From Porticoccus sp. W117 (GTDB lineage: Bacteria; Pseudomonadota; Gammaproteobacteria; Pseudomonadales; Porticoccaceae), in the NCBI RefSeq assembly GCF_030341905.1, contig NZ_JATAAF010000002.1, positions 1 through 64,000 of the forward strand: a stretch of 64,000 nucleotides of DNA, read 5' to 3'. How positions within the stretch are numbered: position 1 is the first letter of the stretch; every line of letters starts with the position of its first letter. Both the position numbers and the translations under genes were made by a program. Positions 8,577 through 18,342 of the stretch are shown piece by piece. The notes under the pieces are model-generated. The model was not told where the DNA came from. It did not search any database and saw only the letters and a program-made list of their open reading frames with translations.

Positions 8577-9634
8577 CCGTCAATTCCCACCAATTCAACC
8601 TGTTCTTCGCCACTGGCAGCCTGGGCGATTTCGCCGATCAGGAAGGCTTCCTGATTGCTGGCGCGAAGGATGTCAAAGGCGTCGTCTACGCTATCGGCCG
8701 GCACGCAAATCACCATACCGATACCGCAATTAAAGGTGCGGTGCATTTCCCGCTCATTGACATTGCCGTGTTGTTGCAGCCAGTCGAATACCGCCGGACG
8801 CTGCCAGCTGCTGGTATCGATCACCGCCTTGGCGTTATCTGGCAATACTCTGGGGATATTTTCCAGTAAACCGCCGCCAGTAATGTGCGACAGGGCGTGT
8901 ACCTGGCTGTCGCGAATCAGGCGCAACAGAGGTTTTACATAGATATTGGTGGGCGCCATCAGGGCATCGATCAGTGGCTGGCCGTCCAATTGTTCTTCGT
9001 TGACGTTAACACCGGATACTTCGATGATTTTGCGAATCAGGGAATAGCCGTTGGAGTGCGGGCCGCTGGCGGCCAGGCCAATCAGTTTGTCGCCCACGTG
9101 TACGGAACTGCCGTCGATGATTGCTGACTTTTCCACCACGCCAGTGCAGAACCCGGCCAGGTCGTAGTCTTCGCCCTCGTACATGCCAGGCATTTCAGCG
9201 GTTTCGCCACCCACCAGGGCACAGCCCGCCAGCTCACAGCCTTTGCCGATACCTTCCACCACCGCAGCGGCGGTGTCGACATTGAGTTTGCCGGTGGCGT
9301 AGTAATCCAGGAAGAACAGCGGCTCAGCGCCACACACCACCAGGTCGTTGACGCACATGGCCACCAGATCGATACCGATGGAGTTGTGCACGCCGGAGTC
9401 CATGGCCAGCCGCAGCTTGGTACCAACGCCGTCGGTACCAGATACCAGTACCGGTTCACGGTAACCGGAGGGCAGCTCACAGAGAGCGCCAAAGCCACCA
9501 AGACCGGCCATAACTTCCGGACGACGGGTGCTTTTGGCAACGTGTTTGATGCGTTCTACCAAGGCGTTGCCAGCGTCGATATCCACGCCGGCGTCTTTGT
9601 AGCTGAGAGGGGTGTTCTGCTGTTCAGTGGTCAT
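8573..9634 (-). CDS. purM: phosphoribosylformylglycinamidine cyclo-ligase (AIR synthetase)
   Basis: A 353-residue ATP-dependent enzyme that closes the imidazole ring to give AIR, step five of purine synthesis. Family signatures: [17 protein letters not shown] at the N-terminus, [14 protein letters not shown], the [14 protein letters not shown]/substrate loop and [19 protein letters not shown] at 9634. It is the first gene of the purM-purN pair and is divergent from the DUF2066 gene, so the 125-bp gap between them should hold back-to-back promoters, though I see no clear boxes. Confidence 0.97.
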   Translation of the reverse strand: MTTEQQNTPLSYKDAGVDIDAGNALVERIKHVAKSTRRPEVMAGLGGFGALCELPSGYREPVLVSGTDGVGTKLRLAMDSGVHNSIGIDLVAMCVNDLVVCGAEPLFFLDYYATGKLNVDTAAAVVEGIGKGCELAGCALVGGETAEMPGMYEGEDYDLAGFCTGVVEKSAIIDGSSVHVGDKLIGLAASGPHSNGYSLIRKIIEVSGVNVNEEQLDGQPLIDALMAPTNIYVKPLLRLIRDSQVHALSHITGGGLLENIPRVLPDNAKAVIDTSSWQRPAVFDWLQQHGNVNEREMHRTFNCGIGMVICVPADSVDDAFDILRASNQEAFLIGEIAQAASGEEQVELVGIDG

Positions 9635-9759
9635 TACGGGGGGCCGTTATCGATGTAAATTTGAAAGGCGCGTATTTTATCCACTTCGGTGCCGTGACAC
9701 CATCGAAATCGTTGATACAATGTCCGCCAGTCAATGCCCCGCAAAGGAACTCGTAATTA

Positions 9760-10842
9760 ATGCAGCAGCACCGATCCAATACTGTACTCCCTCCGTTGTG
9801 GCGGTTATGCCTGCTGCTCGTCACACTGCTTGGCTTGTCGAGTACTGCCCTGGCGGTTCCTCTGGATGAGCTTTATCAGGCGCAAATTACGGTGCAGGAC
9901 AAAAGCCAGAAAGAGCGCCGGCGGGCTGAATCCGAGGGCTTGAAAGCGGTACTGGTTAAAATCAGCGGCAACTCGAAAACCGTCAATAACCCGCAAATTG
10001 CAGCGGCGGTGAAAAGCCCCGGCGGATACGTCAGCGAATTCAGCTATCAAAGCCGGGTTGGCGAAGATGGCAGCCGCCAGGTGGTGGCAGATGTCAGCTA
10101 TTCGCCCGCTATGGTGGATCAATTGCTGGCTCGTACGGGTCGTCCCATCTGGCCAGCGGACCGCCCGGAACTGTTGGTCTGGCTGGTGGTGGATCAGGTC
10201 GGGGAAGGGCGCAGCCACGTATCACCGGACTCCATGCCAGAAGCGTATAAGCAACTGCAGCTCTGCGCGGCCAGTCGCGGCCAGCCATTGCAACAGCCGC
10301 TGTTGGATTTGGAAGATCACCTGACCTTGTCGGCCCGCGATGCCTGGGCGTTCGATCGTACCGCCCTGGTGGCCGCTGCTCGGCGTTATAAAGTACAACA
10401 GTGGACAGTGCTGCGTTTTTACGAAACCAGCAGTGGCCAGTTTCGCGGCACCGTTCAGGTGGAGGCTGGCGCTCACAGTGGCTTGGAAAATATCAACGCT
10501 CCCAGCCTCAATGAACTGATTCGCAAAGGCGTGGATATTGCTGTTGACCGGGTCGCTGCCGGTGCCACCTTTATTCGCCAGCACACCGCTGAAGAATTCG
10601 CCCTGCTGTTGGAAAATATTGACAGCTTCGACGATTACCAGGCGGCGATTGAATTACTCTCTGAGCTGAAGATGGTGCGCTCGGTGCGGGTGGCCTCCGC
10701 CGTTGGTGACCACTTGGATTTACGCCTCACTATCGACGGGGGTGCGCCTGGACTGTTGAGAATTCTCAATCGCAACAAGCGCCTGGAGCCACTGGTCAGT
10801 CTCGATAACCCTGGCGCCGCCAGTCGTTTTCGCTGGCGTTAA
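9760..10842 (+). CDS. DUF2066 domain-containing exported protein
   Basis: A 360-residue protein with a signal peptide (LWRLCLLLVTLLGLSSTALA, cleavage near residue 32), then a DUF2066-type region starting VPLDELYQAQITVQDKSQ and containing KAVLVKISGNSKTVNNP. ATG at 9760 with AAAGGAA upstream. The function of this family is unknown. It lies just before hda, as in Pseudomonas, 7 nt from the hda start, so the two form an operon. Nothing in the sequence suggests catalysis; the C-terminal half has an SxxLRLTIDGG pattern expected of a beta-rich substrate- or partner-binding domain. Confidence 0.9.
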   Translation: MQQHRSNTVLPPLWRLCLLLVTLLGLSSTALAVPLDELYQAQITVQDKSQKERRRAESEGLKAVLVKISGNSKTVNNPQIAAAVKSPGGYVSEFSYQSRVGEDGSRQVVADVSYSPAMVDQLLARTGRPIWPADRPELLVWLVVDQVGEGRSHVSPDSMPEAYKQLQLCAASRGQPLQQPLLDLEDHLTLSARDAWAFDRTALVAAARRYKVQQWTVLRFYETSSGQFRGTVQVEAGAHSGLENINAPSLNELIRKGVDIAVDRVAAGATFIRQHTAEEFALLLENIDSFDDYQAAIELLSELKMVRSVRVASAVGDHLDLRLTIDGGAPGLLRILNRNKRLEPLVSLDNPGAASRFRWR

Positions 10843-10849
10843 TTCCGCG

Positions 10850-11563
10850 ATGAGTCAACACCCCAGCCAGATGGCATTGAGCATTGCCCTCGATCGCCAG
10901 TGCACCCTGAACAATTTTTATTCCCCTGAAGGTTCGATCTTCGAGCAGGCGACGTCGATCCTGCGTGGCCCTCTGGTAAATGGCCAAGAGCCTTTTGTGT
11001 ATCTATGGGGCAGTGCTGGCAGTGGTGTTACTCATCTGTTGCAAGGGGCTTGTCACGAACTACTGGCGGTGGGCAAATCGGTGCAGTACCTGCCTCTTGA
11101 TGAAGTCTTGGAATATCCGCCACAGGCGCTGTTCGACAGCCTTGAGCAAACCGATCTGGTGTGCCTGGACAATCTTCAGGTAGTCGCCGGGCAGGGCGAA
11201 TGGGAGGAGGGGTTGTTCCACCTGTTTAATGGCATCAAGGCCCAGGGCAATCGCTTGCTGGTGGGGGCAAATACCAGCCCGGTGCATATGCCCGTTGAAC
11301 TGCCAGATCTGAAATCCCGCCTTACCTGGGGGCTCAGCCTGCAGCTGCCAACACTGGCAGATGAGCAAAAAGTATTGCTGCTGCAATTCTGCGCCCGTCA
11401 GCGGGGGTTGGAGTTGGCGGACGCTCCGGCGCAATACCTGTTAAGCCGCCTGCCCAGAGACGTTAGCCAACTGGTGGCGGCCCTTGATCAGCTGGATAAA
11501 GCCTCCCTGCAAACCCAGCGCCGCCTGACCATCCCCTTTATCCGCCAAGCCCTGAATCTGTAA
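10850..11563 (+). CDS. hda: DnaA regulatory inactivator Hda
   Basis: A 237-residue AAA+ protein homologous to DnaA domain III. With the DNA-loaded beta clamp it stimulates ATP hydrolysis by DnaA and so prevents over-initiation. A clamp-binding motif is visible at residues 7-12 (QMALSI). The P-loop region is GSAGSGVTHLL, with Val where the Walker lysine would be; E. coli Hda also lacks that Lys. Walker B is LVCLDNLQVVAG. ATG at 10850, 7 nt after the DUF2066 gene. Confidence 0.95.
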   Translation: MSQHPSQMALSIALDRQCTLNNFYSPEGSIFEQATSILRGPLVNGQEPFVYLWGSAGSGVTHLLQGACHELLAVGKSVQYLPLDEVLEYPPQALFDSLEQTDLVCLDNLQVVAGQGEWEEGLFHLFNGIKAQGNRLLVGANTSPVHMPVELPDLKSRLTWGLSLQLPTLADEQKVLLLQFCARQRGLELADAPAQYLLSRLPRDVSQLVAALDQLDKASLQTQRRLTIPFIRQALNL

Positions 11564-11646
11564 CCTTAACGGCCGTAATGAGCACTGGCTCACGGCCTGT
11601 GGCTGTGCACTTAAGTAGCATCGGATAACGCTCAAGTCGTCATTTC

Positions 11647-11729
11647 GTCATTGCGAGCCGCGAAGCGGCGCGGCAATCTCCTGCTACGGAGCGCCCATCA
11701 GGAGATCGCCACGCTACGCTCGCGATGAC
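11647..11729. repeat. GTCATTGCGAG...GCGATGAC extragenic inverted repeat
   Basis: GTCATTGCGAGCCGCGAAGC at the left end pairs imperfectly with GCTACGCTCGCGATGAC at the right end; AATCTCCTG and CAGGAGAT pair inside. Same family as the repeats at 6942, 52519 and 54728. It lies between hda and the barrel protein gene. Confidence 0.75.
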
Positions 11730-11766
11730 AAGAAAAACAAAATAATAACCAAGGAGTTTGCATCCG

Positions 11767-12525
11767 ATGAAAACCAAAACTATTGCTATCGCCATTACCC
11801 TCAGCGCAGCCGCCAGCACAGCCCAGGCAGACACTGTACTGGGTCTGTACGCTGGCGCCGGTCAGTGGCAGTCTGAACTGAGCGGTGATGTCGGTGTTAC
11901 CGATACGGATTTTTCCACCCTCGGCTTCGATGAAGAAAACAACAATATGTTTTATCTGGCTCTGGAACACCCGGTACCAGTGATCCCCAATATCAAGGTT
12001 GTACGCACCGACCTGTCCACCACCGGCAGTGCCACCCTGCAGGGCAACGTGCAATTCGACAACGTGATCTTCCCCTCCGGTACCACCCTGGCTACCGACA
12101 TCAATCTGGATCACACCGATGCCACCTTCTACTACGAAGTGCTGGATAACTGGATTAATCTGGATCTGGGCCTTACCGCTCGCCAATACAAGGGGCAGCT
12201 CACTGCCAGCAACAATGATGTGGTGCCGCTGAGCGAAACCGTGGAACTGGATGCAGTAATCCCGCTGGTTTACCTGAAAGGCCAGATCGACCTGCCATTT
12301 ACCGGCTTTTCACTAAAAGGCGAGGCCAACGCCATCGGCTACAGCGGCGACAGCATCAGCGATATCTCCGCTGCCATTGCCTGGCAGGATGATTTCCTGG
12401 CAGTCTTTGATCTGGGTGTCGAGCTGGGTTATCGCCGTATGAATCTGGAAATTGACGATTTGGGCGATCTGCAAACTGATCTGACTATTGATGGGCCGTA
12501 TTTGTCATTGAATGCGCATTTTTGA
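11767..12525 (+). CDS. TIGR04219-like outer-membrane beta-barrel protein
   Basis: A 252-residue exported protein. A signal peptide ends near TAQA/DTVLG, and mature beta strands with alternating residues follow (GLYAGAGQWQSELSG, FYLALEHPVPVIPNIKVVRT, ATFYYEVLDNWINLDLGLTAR). The C-terminus YLSLNAHF ends in the aromatic residue expected of a BAM substrate. ATG at 11767 with AAGGAG 10 nt upstream; the TTG three codons earlier is less likely. I recognise the pattern of the TIGR04219 family (small proteobacterial barrel proteins of unknown role), but the call rests on pattern, not a search. It is a single-gene unit. Confidence 0.75.
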   Translation: MKTKTIAIAITLSAAASTAQADTVLGLYAGAGQWQSELSGDVGVTDTDFSTLGFDEENNNMFYLALEHPVPVIPNIKVVRTDLSTTGSATLQGNVQFDNVIFPSGTTLATDINLDHTDATFYYEVLDNWINLDLGLTARQYKGQLTASNNDVVPLSETVELDAVIPLVYLKGQIDLPFTGFSLKGEANAIGYSGDSISDISAAIAWQDDFLAVFDLGVELGYRRMNLEIDDLGDLQTDLTIDGPYLSLNAHF

Positions 12526-12586
12526 TAGCAGTCATCCAAAGCTAAATACCTGAAAACGTCTCTGCTGCAATACCAAAGAGATGAAG

Positions 12587-13414
12587 TCAGTCTTGTTCAA
12601 TTGCACCCTGAATCGCAAGGCGGGTCACCAATGCTTGAGCGAGGCACAATGATGTTGCCAGTGACCGAAAAGAGTGCACTTCAGCGTCATGCACGGTGAA
12701 GGCGAAGTCTGCATTATCAGCAATCGGGCTAAGCGGACTGTCAGTCATCACGATGCAAGATGCACCTGCACTCTTGGCCTGGGTCAGTACACGTTGAGTC
12801 TCCTCAGCATAGGAGTGGTAACTGATGGCAATTAATGCATCTTTTTCTGTGATTGAGCTGGCTTGCCCTGCCAGCATCCCACCTGCACCGTCCAGTAGCT
12901 GAACATGGCAATCTAACTGTCCGAGAGAATAAGCCAGGTAAGTGGCAATAGGGAACGATCTCCGCAACCCGATCACAAAAACCTTGTCAGCGCCGGATAT
13001 GCAGCGAGCCGCCGACTCCACAACATCGACATTTACACTGTGGCTCAAGTGTTCTAAAGATGAGACATTCGCTTGGCAAAGCTGCTCAAGCCACCCTTCC
13101 TCTGAGGCTATTTCGCCACCATCCAACCCTCGATTCACTCTTTCTTTATAGGAGGCTGACTGCTGGGCAATGTGTTCCTGGAACAGTTTCTGCATCTCCG
13201 TGAAACCGCTGAACCCAAATGCTTTGGAGAAGCGAATTAAGGCGGAGGGTTGAACGCCTGCATTGCTTGCAACGCCCGCAACTGTATCCAAAGCAATTGC
13301 GGTAGGATTTTCCAATACGTACCTTGCAATCAATTTCAGGCGCTTGCTCAGAGAGTTATACTCCTCCCTGACAGCCTTACTCAGTTGTTCATAACTCGAT
13401 ATATTATTGGACAT
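12587..13414 (-). CDS. RpiR-family transcriptional regulator of the inositol locus
   Basis: A 275-residue protein. The N-terminal HTH (residues 5-80, with LSKRLKLIARYVLENPTAIA and VQPSALIRFSKAFGFSGFTEMQ) is typical of RpiR. A SIS sugar-phosphate-binding domain follows (about 130-260: FVIGLRRSFPIATYLAYSL, DALIAISYHSYAEETQRV, VMTDSPLSPIA). ATG at 13414. It is divergent from iolB across a 327-bp gap holding palindromic sites. RpiR-type IolR repressors of rhizobia and Caulobacter control inositol catabolism and are relieved by an inositol intermediate. By position and family this is the equivalent repressor, though direct evidence is lacking. Confidence 0.9.
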   Translation of the reverse strand: MSNNISSYEQLSKAVREEYNSLSKRLKLIARYVLENPTAIALDTVAGVASNAGVQPSALIRFSKAFGFSGFTEMQKLFQEHIAQQSASYKERVNRGLDGGEIASEEGWLEQLCQANVSSLEHLSHSVNVDVVESAARCISGADKVFVIGLRRSFPIATYLAYSLGQLDCHVQLLDGAGGMLAGQASSITEKDALIAISYHSYAEETQRVLTQAKSAGASCIVMTDSPLSPIADNADFAFTVHDAEVHSFRSLATSLCLAQALVTRLAIQGAIEQD

Positions 13415-13434
13415 AACGATTGTTTTCGGACTCA

Positions 13435-13455
13435 CATTCCAACTCATTTGGAATG
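13435..13455. promoter_or_regulatory. candidate operator beside the RpiR regulator start
   Basis: Inverted repeat ATTCCAA-CTCAT-TTGGAAT, extended by one more pair to 8-bp arms, centred about 30 bp upstream of the regulator ATG on its template side. Its location suits autoregulation. The core resembles the GGAA/TTCC half sites reported for rhizobial IolR (from memory). Confidence 0.45.
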
Positions 13456-13617
13456 ACGCAAACCCGATCCAAGTCTGCAAAATAAGCGCAGATGGTACTG
13501 TATTTCCGGCAAACTTGATAATCGCGCGTCACGCATCGGATTGTCACATCATCGAAATATTCTGCGGCTAATCTCTGTATTCGCACCAGCTGACAGGGCT
13601 TTTTGCGCCATCAATTT

Positions 13618-13663
13618 GGAATATTTATTTCGAATTTGAAAGTATGTAGAATATTTAGTTCTA
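13618..13663. promoter_or_regulatory. paired candidate operators upstream of iolB
   Basis: Two nearly identical imperfect palindromes, GAATATTTATTTC (13619-13631) and GAATATTTAGTTC (13649-13661), begin exactly 30 bp apart, about three helical turns. The second extends to TAGAA-N7-TTCTA. They lie 80-125 bp before the iolB start, a good place for cooperative repressor binding. A related TAGAA-N6-TTCTA precedes the TonB receptor gene. Confidence 0.5.
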
Positions 13664-13741
13664 TTGAGGCGTGACGTCCAACATTAAAAGCGCTCTGCCA
13701 ATTTGGCGAATCAAACCAGTTAAAAGGGGTTGAAATCTGAT

Positions 13742-14539
13742 ATGCACAATAAGAACTATCGCCAGGGCTTCCCGCCCGGGTTGACATGGGTCACAGACCA
13801 TAAAACTGATGTGACGGGAATAGGCTTTGGAGTCTTGAATATGGCAGTGGGTGAATCACTGTCACTTCAGTTGGATGCTGAGTGTGCCTGGTTACTGATG
13901 TCCGGGCGAGTCGTGTTATCTTCCCCGGAACTTGGTTCTATAGAAGTGCATCGCTCTTCTTTGTTTGACGACAAACCTGTGGCCCTGCATACAAGTGCTG
14001 GTTGTCGCGTACAGATTGAGTGCATCGAGCCCGCCGAGTTGACGCTCTATCAGACTGAAAACTCCTGCAAATTCTCAGAGCGCCTCTACAGCCCGGAAGA
14101 AACCACCTGTGAGCAGCGTGGTAAGGGCAGCGTTGGCGATACCTGCTGGCGAGAAGTGCGCACTATTTTTGGGCTTGGTGATAGCTTTCCAGAATCAAAC
14201 CTTGTTTTGGGTGAAGTCATAACATTTCCAGGCCGATGGTCCAGTTACCCACCTCACCACCATCCTCAGCCAGAGATATATCACTACCGGTTCAGTGAGC
14301 CACAAGGCTACGGGCACGCTGAGCTCGGCGAGGATGTGGTCAAAGTTCAGCAGTTCGACACGGTAAAAATTCTATCCCCTGACGACCATGCCCAATGTGC
14401 AGCTCCCGGATACGGCATGTACTACAGCTGGGTGATACGTCATCTGCCCGACAATCGATACCTGGAACCGGAGTTTACTGAAGCCCACAAGTGGGTGATG
14501 AACCCAGCAGCCCAGTATTGGAAACCAAAGAACAGTTAA
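13742..14539 (+). CDS. iolB: 5-deoxy-glucuronate isomerase
   Basis: A 265-residue bicupin isomerase that converts 5-deoxy-D-glucuronate to 5-dehydro-2-deoxy-D-gluconate in myo-inositol catabolism. The metal-binding segment YPPHHHPQPEIYHYRF and the later HAQCAAPGYGMYYSWVIRHL are family signatures. ATG at 13742 lies 11 nt after AAAGGGG; an in-frame TTG four codons earlier is an alternative. It is the first gene of a tightly spaced eight-gene run ending at 23352. Family length is about 270, so it is complete. Confidence 0.95.
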   Translation: MHNKNYRQGFPPGLTWVTDHKTDVTGIGFGVLNMAVGESLSLQLDAECAWLLMSGRVVLSSPELGSIEVHRSSLFDDKPVALHTSAGCRVQIECIEPAELTLYQTENSCKFSERLYSPEETTCEQRGKGSVGDTCWREVRTIFGLGDSFPESNLVLGEVITFPGRWSSYPPHHHPQPEIYHYRFSEPQGYGHAELGEDVVKVQQFDTVKILSPDDHAQCAAPGYGMYYSWVIRHLPDNRYLEPEFTEAHKWVMNPAAQYWKPKNS

Positions 14540-14552
14540 TAAGGACAATGCT

Positions 14553-16502
14553 GTGACTACAGCCAATTTTGACGTTATCTGCATGGGCCGTGCAGCGGTA
14601 GACTTATATTCCCAGCAGATCGGTGAATCCCTTGAAGACTGCCGGTCGTTCAACAAATACCTGGGAGGATCGTCGGGAAACATAGCTATCGGTGTGTCCC
14701 GATTGGGGTTAAAAACTGCCATGCTCACCAGGGTTGGCGACGAGCAGATGGGCCGTTTTGTAACCAGTGAGTTACGGCGCAATGGTGTCAATACCGACCA
14801 CATATCTCTGGATCCGACTCGGCTCACAGGACTGGTTTTACTGGGAATTCAAGATACCGAGAGCTTTCCGCTACTTTTCTACCGCGACAACTGTGCTGAT
14901 ATGGCGCTGGAGGAGCGTGATATCGATGAGTCATTCATCGCATCGTCCCGAGCGCTCGTTATAACCGGCACGCATTTTTCCACTTTGGAAACTTTCCAGG
15001 CATCCAAGCTCGCCCTTGCCTATGCGGAAAAGCACCAGGTAAAGCGAGTTCTGGATATTGATTACCGGCCGGTGCTGTGGGGGTTGACTGCAAAAGGTGA
15101 TGGAGAAACGCGCTATATCAGTGCTGAATCAGTTACCGAGCACCTTCAATCCGTGATCCCTCATTTTGATTTGATTGTTGGTACAGAAGAAGAGATCCAC
15201 ATTGCCGCAGGTAATGAAAACACATTGCAAGCAGTGAAGAAGATTCGTGAGCTCAATCCGAGTGCCACAATTGTGGTCAAACGGGGCTCTCTGGGCTGTG
15301 TGGTTTTTGACCAACAGAATATCCCGGAAGAACTGGATGGCGGCATTGTCTCCCAGGGCAGGAAAGTTGATGTTCTCAATGTGCTTGGGGCCGGAGATGC
15401 GTTTATCAGTGGTTTTTTGCGTGGCTGGATCAGGAATGACAGCATTAACAAATGTTGTGAGTACGCCAACGCCTGCGGCGCGATTGTGGTTTCGAGGCAT
15501 GGTTGTTCTCCTGCTATGCCCACCGAAACAGAGCTGAACTACTTTCTGTCGGAACACCAGGCGCCAATTGACCCGGCATCCGATGTCATGCTCAACCACC
15601 TTCACAGAGTAACAACAAGGCAAGACAAACATCGCAGTGTCTATGCACTGGCTTTTGATCACCGCAAGCAACTATTGGACATGGCGGATGAAGCAGGAGC
15701 CTGCCCCAGTAAACTGTTCACACTGAAATCACTGATCGCCAAGGCTGCTGTAAAAGTCTCACAGGAAGAAAATCTGGAAGGCTCTGCGGGTATCCTGGTG
15801 GATGACACTTATGGCCAAAGGGAGCTGTTCTCGACAAGAGAGTCAAACCTCTGGGTGGGCAGACCGGTTGAGTTGCCCGGGTCACGCCCCATCGCCTTTG
15901 AGGGTGGGGAAGATATCACATCGACCCTGAGCAAATGGCCAAAACACCATGTCGTCAAGTGCCTGGTTTTTTACCACCCGGATGATTCCGTTTCGATGCG
16001 AGAGACACAACACAAACGAATCAAATCCCTCTACCGGGCATGTGTACGTCAAGAACTGGAACTGTTGTTAGAGATTATTCCGCCCAAAGAATCGAAGGTG
16101 AGTGACGACACTATAGCCCGCTGTATAGAAAATTTTTATCAAGAAGGCATTTATCCCGACTGGTGGAAATTGCCCGCCCAAACTACTGAGGGTTGGAAAC
16201 AGACAAATAACGTCATCGAATCACACGACAGGTGGTGCCGGGGAATACTCATCCTTGGCCTTGAAGCACCGATGAATGTTCTTCAGGAAAGTTTCCTTAA
16301 CTCAGTACAGGCTCCATTGTGCAAAGGATTTGCGATTGGCAGAAGTGTATTTTCTGAACCATCAAAGCTCTGGCTAAGAGGCGAGATGAACGATACTCAG
16401 TTAGTGGATCAGGTTGCAGAAAATTATCGGGAAATTGTCCACATGTGGAAGCAGCGCGAAAATCAAATTTCTCAAAGTGAGAACAATCATGCCCACCGTT
16501 AA
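14553..16502 (+). CDS. iolC: IolC-DUF2090 fusion: 5-dehydro-2-deoxygluconokinase / phosphogluconate aldolase
   Basis: A 649-residue fusion. Residues 1 to about 330 are a PfkB/ribokinase-type kinase: YLGGSSGNIAIGVSRLGL near the start and the catalytic VLNVLGAGDAFISGFLRG near 285. Residues from about 345 to the end form a DUF2090 domain (YALAFDHRKQLLDMADEAG, AFEGGEDI, FYHPDD), which in proteobacteria is annotated as the aldolase that splits 5-dehydro-2-deoxygluconate 6-phosphate into DHAP and malonate semialdehyde. No separate iolJ is present, consistent with this. GTG start at 14553, 8 nt after AAGGAC. Its end overlaps iolD by 14 nt. Confidence 0.93.
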   Translation: MTTANFDVICMGRAAVDLYSQQIGESLEDCRSFNKYLGGSSGNIAIGVSRLGLKTAMLTRVGDEQMGRFVTSELRRNGVNTDHISLDPTRLTGLVLLGIQDTESFPLLFYRDNCADMALEERDIDESFIASSRALVITGTHFSTLETFQASKLALAYAEKHQVKRVLDIDYRPVLWGLTAKGDGETRYISAESVTEHLQSVIPHFDLIVGTEEEIHIAAGNENTLQAVKKIRELNPSATIVVKRGSLGCVVFDQQNIPEELDGGIVSQGRKVDVLNVLGAGDAFISGFLRGWIRNDSINKCCEYANACGAIVVSRHGCSPAMPTETELNYFLSEHQAPIDPASDVMLNHLHRVTTRQDKHRSVYALAFDHRKQLLDMADEAGACPSKLFTLKSLIAKAAVKVSQEENLEGSAGILVDDTYGQRELFSTRESNLWVGRPVELPGSRPIAFEGGEDITSTLSKWPKHHVVKCLVFYHPDDSVSMRETQHKRIKSLYRACVRQELELLLEIIPPKESKVSDDTIARCIENFYQEGIYPDWWKLPAQTTEGWKQTNNVIESHDRWCRGILILGLEAPMNVLQESFLNSVQAPLCKGFAIGRSVFSEPSKLWLRGEMNDTQLVDQVAENYREIVHMWKQRENQISQSENNHAHR

Positions 16503-18342
16503 ACTCACGATGGCTCAGGCGCTGGTTAAATTTCTTAGCCAGCAGTACGTTGAAATTGATGGCACTGAAGAACCACTCATTCCAGGTGTTTGGGCTATTT
16601 TTGGTCACGGCAATGTAGCCGGTCTTGGCGAAGCACTGTTTCACGCCCAAGATAAAATCCCGACCTATCGGGCACACAATGAGCAGGCAATGGCTCATGC
16701 TGCTATCGCGTATGCAAAAGCAAAAAACAGAAAGCAAGTATTTGCCTGCACCACATCCATTGGGCCCGGCGCAACCAATATGGTGACAGCCGCTGCGCTG
16801 GCCCATGTAAACCGGCTGCCAGTGCTTCTGTTAGTCGGTGACACCTTTGCCACCAGAATGCCCGATCCGGTGTTGCAGCAATTGGAAGATTTCTCCGACC
16901 CCACAATTTCTGTCAATGATTGCTTTAAGCCGGTGTCCCGTTTCTGGGATCGAATTACCCGCCCTGAACAGCTTATCCACAGCTTGCCTCGGGTTATCCA
17001 GACACTTTTAGACCCGGCTGAATGTGGGCCTGTAACGTTGTCACTTCCGCAAGATGTTCAGGCAATGGCTTACGAATTCCCTGAAAATTTTTTCAAGGCC
17101 AAAACACATCGCATACGCAGACCTGAGCCCGACTTGCACGAGCTGAAGTCTGCCATTGATATTCTTCGGCACGCCAAGGCGCCACTGATCGTTGCTGGTG
17201 GCGGCGTTAAATATTCAGACGCCGGTGATCTTCTTGCTGAGTTTTCAGAGCGAAAAGGAATACCCGTTGTTGAAACACAGGCGGGTAAAGGCTCTCTGCC
17301 CTGGAATCATAAATTTCAAGCGGGAGCGGTCGGCGTTACCGGCACAACTGCAGCAAATGCACTCGCGCAAAAAGCCGATGTAGTACTGGCAATTGGTACT
17401 CGTCTTCAAGATTTCACAACGGCATCTCGAACGCTATTTGCCAAGAATTGCAAACTTGTCGGGTTGAATATATCGCCACCAGATTCAATGAAACACGAAT
17501 CAGTGCCGCTGGTAGCGGATGCTGCGCGAGGCCTGCATATATTGAGTCGTGACCTGGGAAACTATTGCTCACCCACTGATTGGCAGGAATTCGCAAAATC
17601 CCAAATTCGCGATTGGCATACATTGAGAAACCAATTGATCGCTGAAAAACCCAGCGAGCTACCAGGTGATGCGGAGGTTGTGGGTGTTTTAAACCACGCC
17701 GCGGTAAGTAACGGCGCTGTGGTTTCGGCTGCAGGAGGGTTGCCTGGAGAGCTGCATAAGCTGTGGAATGCCTCAGGGCCGAAAGGATATCAATTAGAGT
17801 ATGGCTACTCTTGTATGGGATACGAAATTGCCGGTGGTTTAGGTGCCAAAATGGCCATGCCAGATTCAGACGTCTACGTTCTTGTCGGAGACGGAAGTTA
17901 CCTGATGATGAACTCCGAAATCGCGACCTCTGTCTCCCTCAATAAAAAACTGATCATTGTCGTTCTGGATAACGGCGGATTTGGTTGCATAAATCGCCTG
18001 CAAAAAGGCTGCGGCAGTGCACCATTCAACAATTTGCTGAAAGATTCGGCACCGAATGATGGCAGATATTTCCAGGTGGATTTTGTCGCCCATGCTGCCG
18101 CTATGGGTTCCAATAGCGAAGAGGTGGCCAATCTGACTGAGCTTGCCTCTGCCATTGAGCGGGCAAAGTTGTCAGAGAAAACATACACCATTGTGATGAA
18201 AACTGACCCTGAAAAGCGGTCTCTTGCTGGGGGAGCCTGGTGGGATGTGCCAGTTTCAGAAACGTCCAGTTCGCCCGATGTGATGGAAGCGCATTCCTCG
18301 TACCGGCAAGCCAAGGTTCAACAATTTCAGGCAGTAGAATGA
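16489..18342 (+). CDS. iolD: 3D-(3,5/4)-trihydroxycyclohexane-1,2-dione hydrolase
   Basis: A 617-residue ThDP enzyme that opens the inositol ring by hydrolysing the diketone to 5-deoxy-glucuronate. The Glu of the activation loop is in YRAHNEQAMAHAAIAYAKA. The ThDP/Mg site is GDGSYLMMNSEIATS...VVLDNGGFGC near 460. The middle domain GGGVKYSDAGDLL (about 235) matches acetolactate-synthase-like folds. The ATG at 16489 (MPTVKLTMAQALV) fits the family start and lies inside the 3' end of iolC; the frame open upstream of it is unrelated. The 4-bp ATGA overlap with iolE indicates translational coupling. Confidence 0.95.
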   Translation: MPTVKLTMAQALVKFLSQQYVEIDGTEEPLIPGVWAIFGHGNVAGLGEALFHAQDKIPTYRAHNEQAMAHAAIAYAKAKNRKQVFACTTSIGPGATNMVTAAALAHVNRLPVLLLVGDTFATRMPDPVLQQLEDFSDPTISVNDCFKPVSRFWDRITRPEQLIHSLPRVIQTLLDPAECGPVTLSLPQDVQAMAYEFPENFFKAKTHRIRRPEPDLHELKSAIDILRHAKAPLIVAGGGVKYSDAGDLLAEFSERKGIPVVETQAGKGSLPWNHKFQAGAVGVTGTTAANALAQKADVVLAIGTRLQDFTTASRTLFAKNCKLVGLNISPPDSMKHESVPLVADAARGLHILSRDLGNYCSPTDWQEFAKSQIRDWHTLRNQLIAEKPSELPGDAEVVGVLNHAAVSNGAVVSAAGGLPGELHKLWNASGPKGYQLEYGYSCMGYEIAGGLGAKMAMPDSDVYVLVGDGSYLMMNSEIATSVSLNKKLIIVVLDNGGFGCINRLQKGCGSAPFNNLLKDSAPNDGRYFQVDFVAHAAAMGSNSEEVANLTELASAIERAKLSEKTYTIVMKTDPEKRSLAGGAWWDVPVSETSSSPDVMEAHSSYRQAKVQQFQAVE

